Source: Armatimonadota bacterium (lineage in GTDB: Bacteria > Armatimonadota > Fimbriimonadia > Fimbriimonadales > Fimbriimonadaceae). Taken from it: a stretch of 64,000 bases of DNA. Every line of letters starts with the position of its first letter. Position 1 is the stretch's first letter. The notes under the pieces are model-generated. The model was not told the origin of the DNA. It saw only the letters and a list, made by a program, of their open reading frames with translations, and ran no database searches. Position numbers and translations under genes: made by a program. Shown in pieces: positions 49,864 to 56,949 of the stretch. Location: the NCBI GenBank assembly GCA_029781035.1, contig JAKOXK010000097.1, positions 41,743-105,742 on the forward strand, written 5' to 3'.

Positions 49864-51942
49864 CTAATGGCGGTCACACCGGCATACCCCGCACTCGCAG
49901 CGTAGCCCTCCGCAGTCGCAGAGGGCTTGTGCGCCGATTACCAACGGGTATCTACCGCAGACCACAGCCGGCTGCCAGCAGTGCGTAATGAACGTCCCGC
50001 CCGCCTTATTGAATCCGCATTTGCAAGAAATAGCCCCGGTAACAGTCCCCGCATCTGTAATTCGAAGAGGTCTCAAACTGAGCCGGCCCAGTTGACGACA
50101 ACCAGGACAGGATATCCGGTCCCAATGTTCGTTGAGTTTGGAAAGCACCTCGTCGACCCAGCGGCTAAGTAGTGGGCGCCCTCCGATGGAAGCCATTCGG
50201 AAGAGCCAGAAAGCACTTTCAGCTTCCTCCTTCTTTCGCGCAAGCAGTTTTCTGCCAAGGGTCGCGTCTCCCCCACTGCTTCTCAGTTCCATTAGCTCCG
50301 TGGTGGCCTCGTCCCAAAGGGCGCGTTCAGTGAGGTCCTCACCCCTGGATATGGCGTCAAGGGAGCGGAGCAGCGACGCTCGATCTGTTGCGCGAAATGT
50401 GCTCGTCTCATGAGCACCTGAACCACAATCTCTAAGAAGTGCGACCATCTCGAGTCTGGTCGGCGTTGAACTACGATCCGGAAAACTGAGACTCGAGGGT
50501 AACGAGAACAAGTAAGGTCCCGCCCTGTCCCGTCCCACCGGAATCGATGATTCTGGGCAAAGCCCAACGAAGGCCCAGTGCAAGGAGGTAGGGCTAGACG
50601 CCGTAAAGACGATCCCCGCCAACTCTGAGCGGGGACTGCGATTGTGGACATGCACCTGAAAGCCGCGCAAGCCCACCCGGTCGGCGTTTGATCGGTAATG
50701 CCGGTTGCTCTTTACGTCGAACCGTCGAACACCGACTGTGAAATCATCGGCGGGCAGGATGTCATTGTCCCGCAGAGCGCGCAGGTTCTCATCCACAAAC
50801 GCCGCCCCTTCAATCCCGGCGAACCGTTCGATGTTATGACTGAAGGCAAGCTCCGCCACCCTAGGCTGGACACCTTCCACCATGAAGGTATTGAATTCGC
50901 GGGATTCCAGGCGGCTCCGCAGGCCTTCAAGGTCCCGGGCGCCTCCGCGGTCGATGAGATTCTGCACTGTTCGGTTGCCAGAATACTTGCCCGCTAGCAC
51001 GATATCGTCATGGCTCAGAGCTTCAAGCCTGGTCACACCCTCCAAACAAGGCTTAGCTTCTGCATATGCACTGAGATCGCACGCGAGCCGGAGAACTCCG
51101 TCAGATAATTCCCATTGGCGAACTTTCTCCGACAGCGCGGGCCAAAGAAGTACTGCGACCGCCAAGGTAGTGCTCTCGGCCACGTTCGACAGAGTCCTGA
51201 CCTGGAGGGCGTGCTCTTGTATGAGACTCGCGACCTCAGCATTCCAGGCTAGCTCCGGCGATACTGCGCTGGTAGCTAACCGTTCGGCAGCCAAACGAGA
51301 AACCCCGTCGATCACCAACTCGGCTTCGGCCCCCGTTTCTGGACAGACCTCCACGCATCTGCTTCTGAGTTCCTTGATGTTCCTAACGACACCTAGTACC
51401 AGATTCAGTTGGGAATCGTCATATCCGCGGAGTTTAGCCTCGGTAGCCGTGCCCTGAGCTTGGAGCAATTCAACCAAGCGAATCCGCACTGCAAGGTCCG
51501 TGGGGGCTGCGACCGCTCGGAAGCTCGCTCTCGCTTCCTTGAATTGTGACTCGACAGCGAGGCACGCACTTTGAAAGGCGGTAGCAGCATCCAATGCGTC
51601 TTGGATCGTTAACACACTGCTTGAAAGCCACTGACGCAGTTTCTCACCTTGCTCTGACAGCGTCTTTGCTGCCTGTTCAATCTGCTCAGCCTGCGTGATC
51701 GAAGCCAGAGCTTCTTCAAGCAAACCGTTCAGTCGGCTCATACGCTTCTTGCTGTGAAAACGGAAAGCACTAATCGCTGTGCGCAATCGGGCTTCATGAG
51801 TCCGTAGGCCTCCTGACTGCGCGGTAATGAGCCTTTCCATTCGGGCCTCCGCCTCTGCTGGTTTGACGACTCTAAGTAGCTCGGCAACCTCTCCTAGCGT
51901 GCCCTCAATTGTGGTGCTCGTCGTCTCACTGATACTCGACAT
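49864..51942 (-). CDS. 692-aa protein with 12-Cys C-terminal cluster (unknown)
   Basis: I do not recognise this protein. Residues 1-270 are strongly helical, with heptad-like Leu/Ala/Glu patterns and probably coiled. The middle (about 280-600) is mixed and includes NRSPRSELAGIVFTASSPTSLHW. The last 83 residues hold twelve cysteines, at 612, 615, 640, 642, 655, 662, 675, 677, 682, 684, 687 and 689, as CxxC and CxC pairs with a final Arg-His, strongly suggesting two or three zinc sites. It is the second gene of an operon with a DUF2188 protein, at the attachment end of the element, where cargo genes usually lie. A defence or host-takeover role is possible but unproven. Confidence 0.75.
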   Translation of the reverse strand: MSSISETTSTTIEGTLGEVAELLRVVKPAEAEARMERLITAQSGGLRTHEARLRTAISAFRFHSKKRMSRLNGLLEEALASITQAEQIEQAAKTLSEQGEKLRQWLSSSVLTIQDALDAATAFQSACLAVESQFKEARASFRAVAAPTDLAVRIRLVELLQAQGTATEAKLRGYDDSQLNLVLGVVRNIKELRSRCVEVCPETGAEAELVIDGVSRLAAERLATSAVSPELAWNAEVASLIQEHALQVRTLSNVAESTTLAVAVLLWPALSEKVRQWELSDGVLRLACDLSAYAEAKPCLEGVTRLEALSHDDIVLAGKYSGNRTVQNLIDRGGARDLEGLRSRLESREFNTFMVEGVQPRVAELAFSHNIERFAGIEGAAFVDENLRALRDNDILPADDFTVGVRRFDVKSNRHYRSNADRVGLRGFQVHVHNRSPRSELAGIVFTASSPTSLHWAFVGLCPESSIPVGRDRAGPYLFSLPSSLSFPDRSSTPTRLEMVALLRDCGSGAHETSTFRATDRASLLRSLDAISRGEDLTERALWDEATTELMELRSSGGDATLGRKLLARKKEEAESAFWLFRMASIGGRPLLSRWVDEVLSKLNEHWDRISCPGCRQLGRLSLRPLRITDAGTVTGAISCKCGFNKAGGTFITHCWQPAVVCGRYPLVIGAQALCDCGGLRCECGVCRCDRH

Positions 51943-51960
51943 GGCGTGCCTGACTGATGA

Positions 51961-52167
51961 CTACGGCTTTCGCCACTTGTCGGGACCCGGGCCAACTTTC
52001 CGCACGCGCTCGACATGGATCGCCGCACCTGGGTTCAGCTCGCGCGCCCTCTTTATGGCTTCCTTCTGCGTGTCGGTCACAGCGCTTGCCCGCTCGGCGT
52101 TTGGCTTCAAGACCTTGTACTTTCCGTCATCACGGCGCTCGATGAAAAGTTCGTTATCGTTGCTCAT
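51961..52167 (-). CDS. DUF2188-family small protein
   Basis: A 68-aa protein of the DUF2188 type: a short beta-hairpin (ELFIERRDDGKYKVLKPNAERASAV), the family's TQKEAIKRARELN helix, then a closing strand (AAIHVERVRKVG). Such proteins are common on mobile elements and near toxins or defence genes, and have no assigned activity. It starts the operon with the 692-aa Cys-rich protein, 18 bp downstream. Confidence 0.75.
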   Translation of the reverse strand: MSNDNELFIERRDDGKYKVLKPNAERASAVTDTQKEAIKRARELNPGAAIHVERVRKVGPGPDKWRKP

Positions 52168-52590
52168 GTTCCTCAGGCGAGTTTACTGTCAGTGCGACAT
52201 CTGCAAATTGACCGGCGTCCTCCCTGGGGCCGCAGGCCTCGTCCGGCTTGCGCCGACGCTGGGCTTGTCGCAGCCTCCCCGCGAGCGGCTCCCATCCCTA
52301 AGGGGCATCCGCGACTTCAGCCGAGCGAATGGCGCGGCACCTAGCAAGTGGGTTGGATTACACGCTCGACGCCGAACGAACACTCCGACTTGAACGGTCT
52401 CCGCCCAAGGAGGAAGCACTCCGCTGGCTGGCGCCTGACCGCAGCCCATTCCGCTTCGCTCCATCGGGCAAATGGTCTCGCTTCGCTCTGACGGCTGCCC
52501 GCGGGCGCCTCCCACCTCGGTGCCCACCGTTCCGCGCTCCGGATTCGACCGGCAACTTCGCTGCTGGGCGGTGACTTCAAAGCTGGAAGC
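52168..52590. other. Gene-free GC-rich region of the element
   Basis: No frame here looks coding; translations are Arg/Pro/Ser-rich in all frames. Short motifs such as CGCTTCGCTC recur loosely (52455-52490). It presumably holds the promoter of the DUF2188 operon (minus strand) and the 3' end of the 70-aa gene. I see no clear -35/-10 pair. Confidence 0.4.
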
Positions 52591-52803
52591 CTATCTTTGC
52601 TGGAAGTCCATCAAAGCGCATTGCAGCAGGCCCACCGATGTCACCACCGTGCCCCTGAACACCTTGGTCATCGAAGATTGCCGTGATATCGGATCCGAGT
52701 TCTCGATCAGCACCACGACGGACATTCCGTGGTCTCGCGCGTCATCGGCAAGTTCCGTGAACCGTGCGATGAAGTAGTCCAAGTCTTTCTCTGCATCAGG
52801 CAT
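52591..52803 (-). CDS. Small 70-aa protein with perfect Shine-Dalgarno
   Basis: A 70-aa protein of unknown function, acidic at the N-terminus (MPDAEKDLDYFIARFTELADDARDHG) with a central beta strand SVVVLIENSD. It looks like one small alpha/beta domain. The start is certain: upstream on the minus strand is GGAGGTGATC, five bases from the ATG, a near-perfect complement of the 16S rRNA 3' end. It is divergent from the rep gene, so it could be a copy-number or partition regulator; that is position-based inference only. Confidence 0.65.
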   Translation of the reverse strand: MPDAEKDLDYFIARFTELADDARDHGMSVVVLIENSDPISRQSSMTKVFRGTVVTSVGLLQCALMDFQQR

Positions 52804-52938
52804 GGCGGATCACCTCCCTGCGAATAGTAACGAATTCCATCGATTGGACGATTGGCTGCACCCGACTCAACCTCGTCCAGTGGAACGTGCCCGTTCAAGC
52901 ACGTCCAAGCCAAAAGCCAAGAGACAGCCCAAGATTGC

Positions 52939-52960
52939 GGGTTGACAGAATCGACAACCC
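52939..52960. repeat. Inverted repeat upstream of rep gene
   Basis: GGGTTG (52939-52944) and CAACCC (52955-52960) flank a 10-bp centre, overlapping TTGACA at 52942-52947, 42 bp before the rep ATG. This is the position of an autoregulatory operator, as in many iteron plasmids. Confidence 0.4.
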
Positions 52961-53001
52961 TTGCGACGCTTTAAGTAGGTTTGATTTAGCCTCGCCTCAG
53001 C

Positions 53002-54531
53002 ATGCAGGACCGCGATTCCAAAGCAGATTCCAAGCTTGCGCCCAACTTCAAGGGTTACAAGCCTCCAACCTGCAACACGACCTATGCCCCAAATCAGTTC
53101 TTCGACGTCGTCCTCAAGCACAGCTCGCGTGGGTGCGTCCGAGTCGTGGCCTACCTAATTCGAAAGACCCTAGGATGGTCGGACGCGAACGGGAATCCGC
53201 AGAATCCTGAGGCGACGGTCAGCTTCAACGAGTTCATCAAGGAAGCCGGAGTGTCGCGAGGAGCGCTCAAGGAGGCGATCAACGAGGCCCTCGAAAAACG
53301 GTTCATTGAATGCCTTCGGTTCGGCAAGCCACACGCCCCCGGAGAGTCGGGATACTCGGCTAGGTACCGGCTCCAATGGGACGAGCGGGACGTGTACATC
53401 ACCGATCCTGATCGGTTCGAAGGCTTCTACTCAGCCAACGGCAATCTGACCCACATCCCGAACGACTTCTTCGACGTAACAGTGAAGTCGGAGCCCCTCG
53501 CGGTAACTCAGGTCGTCGGAGCGATAATCCGCCATACCATCGGCTGGCAAGAGGGTCGCTATGGCTTTCGACGCCAGCAAGTGAGCATGTCATTTGCCCA
53601 GCTCATGCGCCGAACCTGCATTGGATCTTCAAGGACCGTGGCCGGGGCGATTCGTGCGGCCCTCGAAGGAAACCACATCGTCCGGCTTCAGCAGGGTCGC
53701 TTCGATCCCCGTGCAGGGCTCGAAAGCAGCGCCGCAATATACGGCGTCAAGTGGCTCGACCAGGCCGAAGCCTTGGACGGTTCAAAATCGAAACCGGTCA
53801 CGACCGCCTCTTTCGGAGGCGCCAATCCTCTGTCGGTCCAGAAAGGAAAGCGGCAAGACGGTTCAAGAAGGAACTCGGATAACGGTTCAAGAGAGAAAGC
53901 GGTATGCGTTCAAGAAGGGCAGCGGCGAGCGTTCAAAAGGGAAAGCGCTATAGAAAACAACCCTTTAAACAACACTCTCAAACAACAACAAACTGCCGTT
54001 GATGCTTTGGTTCGCGAGGGAATTGAGCACTGCAAAGCAAGCGAACTCGTGCATATTCACGGCGCGCATCGAGTGAACCGCCAGGTCGCTCTCCTTCCCA
54101 AACGCAGAATTCGTGAGAGCCGTACGGGGCTGCTTATCACCGCGATCGAACGAGACTTGCCTCCGCCTAGCACGCTTCCCGCCGAGCAAAATACGCGGCC
54201 GGCAAACCGTGCGCTTGAGGTCACGCGCGACGAGCACCGAGACCGCTTCTATAGCGCCTACCTCAGCCATGTCCTGAGCCGAATCGATCCCTCAAGCATC
54301 GATCAAGCGTTCGAAGCGAAGACAAACGAACGATTGGCCTCGTGGCGAAGGCTATCCGTCCGTTGCTACGATGAGACCCTCGCTAAGCTCGCGGACCCCG
54401 GCCAACGCCAAATGATGGTGGCTGAATTTGCCTCGGAACATGGCAAAGAGCTCGGCCTCGCAGTCCCGACATTCTGGGAGTGGGACACCAGGCACAATCC
54501 CGACGGCTACCGCAAGGAATCCATTCGATGA
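53002..54531 (+). CDS. Rep-like protein with two winged-helix domains
   Basis: A 509-aa protein, probably a replication initiator. Two related domains follow each other: residues about 30-112 (PNQFFDVVLKHSSRG...YLIRKTLGW...VSFNEFIKEAGVSRGALKEAINEALEKRFIE) and about 153-237 (PNDFFDVTVKSEPLA...AIIRHTIGW...MSFAQLMRRTCIGSSRTVAGAIRAALEGNHIV). Both match the winged-helix pattern of phage O-type and plasmid replication proteins. Residues about 279-317 are a low-complexity linker encoded by five iteron-like DNA repeats. The C-terminal part (about 340-509) is helical with no clear family. Its stop overlaps the parA start (ATGA). A transcription regulator remains possible. Confidence 0.65.
   Translation: MQDRDSKADSKLAPNFKGYKPPTCNTTYAPNQFFDVVLKHSSRGCVRVVAYLIRKTLGWSDANGNPQNPEATVSFNEFIKEAGVSRGALKEAINEALEKRFIECLRFGKPHAPGESGYSARYRLQWDERDVYITDPDRFEGFYSANGNLTHIPNDFFDVTVKSEPLAVTQVVGAIIRHTIGWQEGRYGFRRQQVSMSFAQLMRRTCIGSSRTVAGAIRAALEGNHIVRLQQGRFDPRAGLESSAAIYGVKWLDQAEALDGSKSKPVTTASFGGANPLSVQKGKRQDGSRRNSDNGSREKAVCVQEGQRRAFKRESAIENNPLNNTLKQQQTAVDALVREGIEHCKASELVHIHGAHRVNRQVALLPKRRIRESRTGLLITAIERDLPPPSTLPAEQNTRPANRALEVTRDEHRDRFYSAYLSHVLSRIDPSSIDQAFEAKTNERLASWRRLSVRCYDETLAKLADPGQRQMMVAEFASEHGKELGLAVPTFWEWDTRHNPDGYRKESIR
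53835..53953 (+). repeat. Five tandem iteron-like repeats, candidate replication origin
   Basis: Five consecutive 23-25-nt units (53835-53859, 53860-53883, 53884-53907, 53908-53930, 53931-53953) share the pattern GGTTCAAGAAGGAAAGCGG with mismatches. The next 40 bp (to about 53992) are markedly AT-rich (CCCTTTAAACAACAC, CAAACAACAACAAAC). Iterons followed by an AT-rich unwinding region are the layout of iteron plasmid origins. The repeats lie inside the coding frame of the Rep-like protein, where they encode a degenerate 8-residue repeat; an origin within rep is known from some plasmids. Confidence 0.6.
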
Positions 54532-55307
54532 CACGTGTGATAGCCATAGCGAACCACAAAGGGGGTGTCGCAAAGACGACGACCGCGGTGAATCTATCGG
54601 CTGGATTGGCCAGACGAGGACACCGAGTGCTGTTGATCGATCTCGATCCTCAAGCCAACGCGACGTTTGGCCTCGGCGTCAACGTTGACGACGAGCAGGC
54701 AACGACGATGAGTCATGTCCTGGGAACCGAACGGACGCCTATCGAGCAGATTGTGTCTCCCACCTCAGAACCGAACCTGATGCTTGCACCCGCGGACATC
54801 CGACTAACCACGGTCGAAATACTCTTGACGACCAGACCGTTCAGAGAATTCGCGCTAAAAGGGGCGCTTGAACAACTAGACGGTTTCGGATATGTGATCC
54901 TCGACTGCCCGCCGTCGCTGAACACGCTAACCGTCAACGCGCTGGTCTGCGCAGACCGAATTCTCATCCCCACTGAGCTAACCGGCCATGCCTTGAAGGG
55001 GCTGGGCGACCTTCTTGATGCTATGGAATCTGTCAAGGCGGGAGCAAGTTACGACTGGAGGGTTCTTCTCACAAAGCTTTCTGGCCGAGGCGAGGAGCGC
55101 AACACGACCGCGCTTCGGATTCTTGAGCCCATCCAAGAAAGACTCTTGCATTCCCGAATCCGCAGCACCGAGGCCATAGCTCGGAGCCAAATCGAATCCG
55201 AGGACGAGGCTCCACCTTCACCGGTCATCTGCTCCAAACAGTGGAACGTCGGAGCCAGGGATTACCGAGCCCTCGTCAAGGAGGTAGCCGAACTGTGGCC
55301 AGCTTAA
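54528..55307 (+). CDS. parA: ParA-family partition ATPase
   Basis: A 259-aa deviant-Walker ATPase for DNA segregation. It has Walker A KGGVAKTTT near residue 11, the switch region LLIDLDPQANATFG, and VILDCPPSLNTLTVNAL with ADRILIPTELTGHALKGL. There is no N-terminal DNA-binding extension, so it is the short (type Ib/chromosome-like) form. ATG 54528 overlaps the rep stop by 4 bp and the gene overlaps parB by 13 bp: a tight rep-parA-parB operon. Confidence 0.93.
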   Translation: MTRVIAIANHKGGVAKTTTAVNLSAGLARRGHRVLLIDLDPQANATFGLGVNVDDEQATTMSHVLGTERTPIEQIVSPTSEPNLMLAPADIRLTTVEILLTTRPFREFALKGALEQLDGFGYVILDCPPSLNTLTVNALVCADRILIPTELTGHALKGLGDLLDAMESVKAGASYDWRVLLTKLSGRGEERNTTALRILEPIQERLLHSRIRSTEAIARSQIESEDEAPPSPVICSKQWNVGARDYRALVKEVAELWPA

Positions 55308-56101
55308 AGGAGAGGTTTCAGAGTCAAGCACAGGGACGCACGATCGAGCGGAGACCCGAGCCTCAGCAATCCTTCTTGATGCTGCCTGTGCACCAAATCC
55401 AGACGGACTCCGATCAGCCCCGGAAAGACCTGGGAAATTTGGACAGCTTGGTCGCCTCGATCAAAGAGCATGGAGTGCTCCAGCCTCTCATCGTTTCGCC
55501 GGTTGCCCTTGACTCGTTCCGCCTAATTGCCGGGGAAAGACGATTCACTGCCGCAAAGCGGATCGGACTGCTAGAGGTCCCCGTGATCGCCCGAACAGTA
55601 GAAAGCCATCGCCGCATCGAAGTGCAACTCATTGAGAACCTTCAACGCAAGGATCTAAACCCTGTCGAAGAGGCACGAGCCTTTGAACGGCTGATCCATG
55701 AGTTCGGTCTTAACCAGCGCGAGCTTGGGGAGCGACTTGGAAAGTCGCCGGCGTCCGTCAATCAGACTTTGCGAATCCTCTCGCTCCCCGAAGAGATCCT
55801 TCGCGAGAACCCTGATTCGGAACGACTCTCCAAATCGGTGCTCCTGGAACTGGCCAAGCTGGATTCTCCGGCTCAGCAGCTGGATCTGTGGCGCAGCTCG
55901 TCCAACGGCACCACAACGGTCCGCAGCGCCCGCGCAAGTCGCAACAAACAGAGTCCACCTGCGCAGTATCGGTATCCCAGAATCCAAGTCGGGGACGCAA
56001 TCATTCAAGTAGTCTTAAAGCGTGCCTTCGGCACGCCAGAAGACCTCCGAGAAGCACTATCTGCCGCTTTGCGCTCAGTCAGTTCTGGCCCCACTCGATA
56101 A
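55295..56101 (+). CDS. parB: ParB-family partition protein
   Basis: A 268-aa ParB/Spo0J-type CTPase and DNA clamp. The N-terminal domain has IQTDSDQPRKDLGNLDSLVASIKEHGVLQPLIV and the nucleotide motif GERRFTAAK. It is followed by ENLQRKDLNPVEEARAF and a helix-turn-helix (NQRELGERLGKSPASVNQTLRIL). GTG 55295 is preferred, with AAGGAGG about 11 nt upstream; the frame is open to 55241. Its centromere site (parS) is not recognised; no copy of the chromosomal parS consensus is seen nearby. The 13-bp palindrome at 61976-62010 is one candidate. Confidence 0.92.
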   Translation: MASLKERFQSQAQGRTIERRPEPQQSFLMLPVHQIQTDSDQPRKDLGNLDSLVASIKEHGVLQPLIVSPVALDSFRLIAGERRFTAAKRIGLLEVPVIARTVESHRRIEVQLIENLQRKDLNPVEEARAFERLIHEFGLNQRELGERLGKSPASVNQTLRILSLPEEILRENPDSERLSKSVLLELAKLDSPAQQLDLWRSSSNGTTTVRSARASRNKQSPPAQYRYPRIQVGDAIIQVVLKRAFGTPEDLREALSAALRSVSSGPTR

Positions 56102-56468
56102 GTAGCCGGCGCCGAGCTGGCGAGGAAACCGCCGGAAGGAACGAAGCATCGTTCCTCGTGACTACGCATCGAGATCTCAAATCATCCTCTCCGACGGGCC
56201 TGCCGATTATGAGCCCTTGCACCTCGCCCGTCAAGGCAGACCATAGGCGCTTCGCGTCCTTGACTGACGAGTCGTCAAGAGCCGGAACCGATCACTGGCC
56301 CGTTCGGAAAAGATGACTGAGCCTCCGTGTCTCTCGATGGAAAAAGCGTAGATTTCCAACCGAAGCGCGAAAAACCCCCAAGACAAACAAGCACATTCAC
56401 ACCTGTCTCACCTGTGGATGAACGCCAACTGGCGCAACGGGCGACAATCGAGCCGCCCTTAGATTCGC
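56102..56468. other. Intergenic region between parB and mobilization genes (oriT candidate)
   Basis: No gene supported. A perfect 8-bp hairpin AGGAACGA / TCGTTCCT (56137-56144, 56149-56156, loop AGCA) follows parB. The following 300 bp include a run of A/C-rich sequence (about 56370-56405). The position just ahead of the HTH/RHH and relaxase genes is where an origin of transfer is usually found. I cannot identify a nick site. Confidence 0.4.
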
Positions 56469-56945
56469 ATGGACAGGCAAGAGGCCGCCCGATATCTCGG
56501 GATCAGTTTGAGAACACTGGACCGGATCGTTGCAACCGGGAAGTTGACAAAGGGACGCAGGCACAAGAAGACGAGGCCCGTAGTGACTTTCCTTGACGAT
56601 GAGTTGGAGGCGCTTCGGTTGGAAATCGAGAACCGCCAGCGAACCAAAACGGCTGACTTGGGCCTTCGCCCCCAGCCGAAGGACACCGTGGCCTTTCGAA
56701 TCGATCCCTATTATTCGCGTCTGCTCAGCGAGAACGCAGACCGCGCCGGAAGGAGCGTGGGCGAGGAGGCGCGCCGCATCGTTATCCGGAGCCTAGAGTG
56801 TGACGCTTCGAACCTCATAACGGAGGAGATCCGAAAGCTCAGAGAAAGCTTGGGTGCAACTTTCTACGCATTCCTAACCCTAAAGCTTGGAGCAACGCCC
56901 GAGGAAGCCCGGCGCTTCGTCGACGTGACGATCCTGGGGAAGTGA
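56469..56945 (+). CDS. HTH / ribbon-helix-helix mobilization accessory protein
   Basis: A 158-aa DNA-binding protein. Residues 1-45 are an excisionase-type helix-turn-helix (MDRQEAARYLGISLRTLDRIVATGKL). Residues about 70-108 resemble a ribbon-helix-helix (DTVAFRIDPYYSRLLSENADRAGRSVGEEARRIVIRSLE). A helical tail follows. RHH proteins next to relaxases bind oriT and help load the relaxase (TrwA, TraY, MobC type). The relaxase gene starts 4 bp downstream, so this is its likely partner. The two DNA-binding modules in one chain are unusual and could bend oriT or let the protein act as a regulator too. Confidence 0.7.
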   Translation: MDRQEAARYLGISLRTLDRIVATGKLTKGRRHKKTRPVVTFLDDELEALRLEIENRQRTKTADLGLRPQPKDTVAFRIDPYYSRLLSENADRAGRSVGEEARRIVIRSLECDASNLITEEIRKLRESLGATFYAFLTLKLGATPEEARRFVDVTILGK

Positions 56946-56949
56946 ATTC

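Noticed and set aside
52189..52580. Overlapping open frames on both strands
   Set aside because: Arg/Ser/Pro-rich translations in every frame, as expected of non-coding GC-rich DNA.
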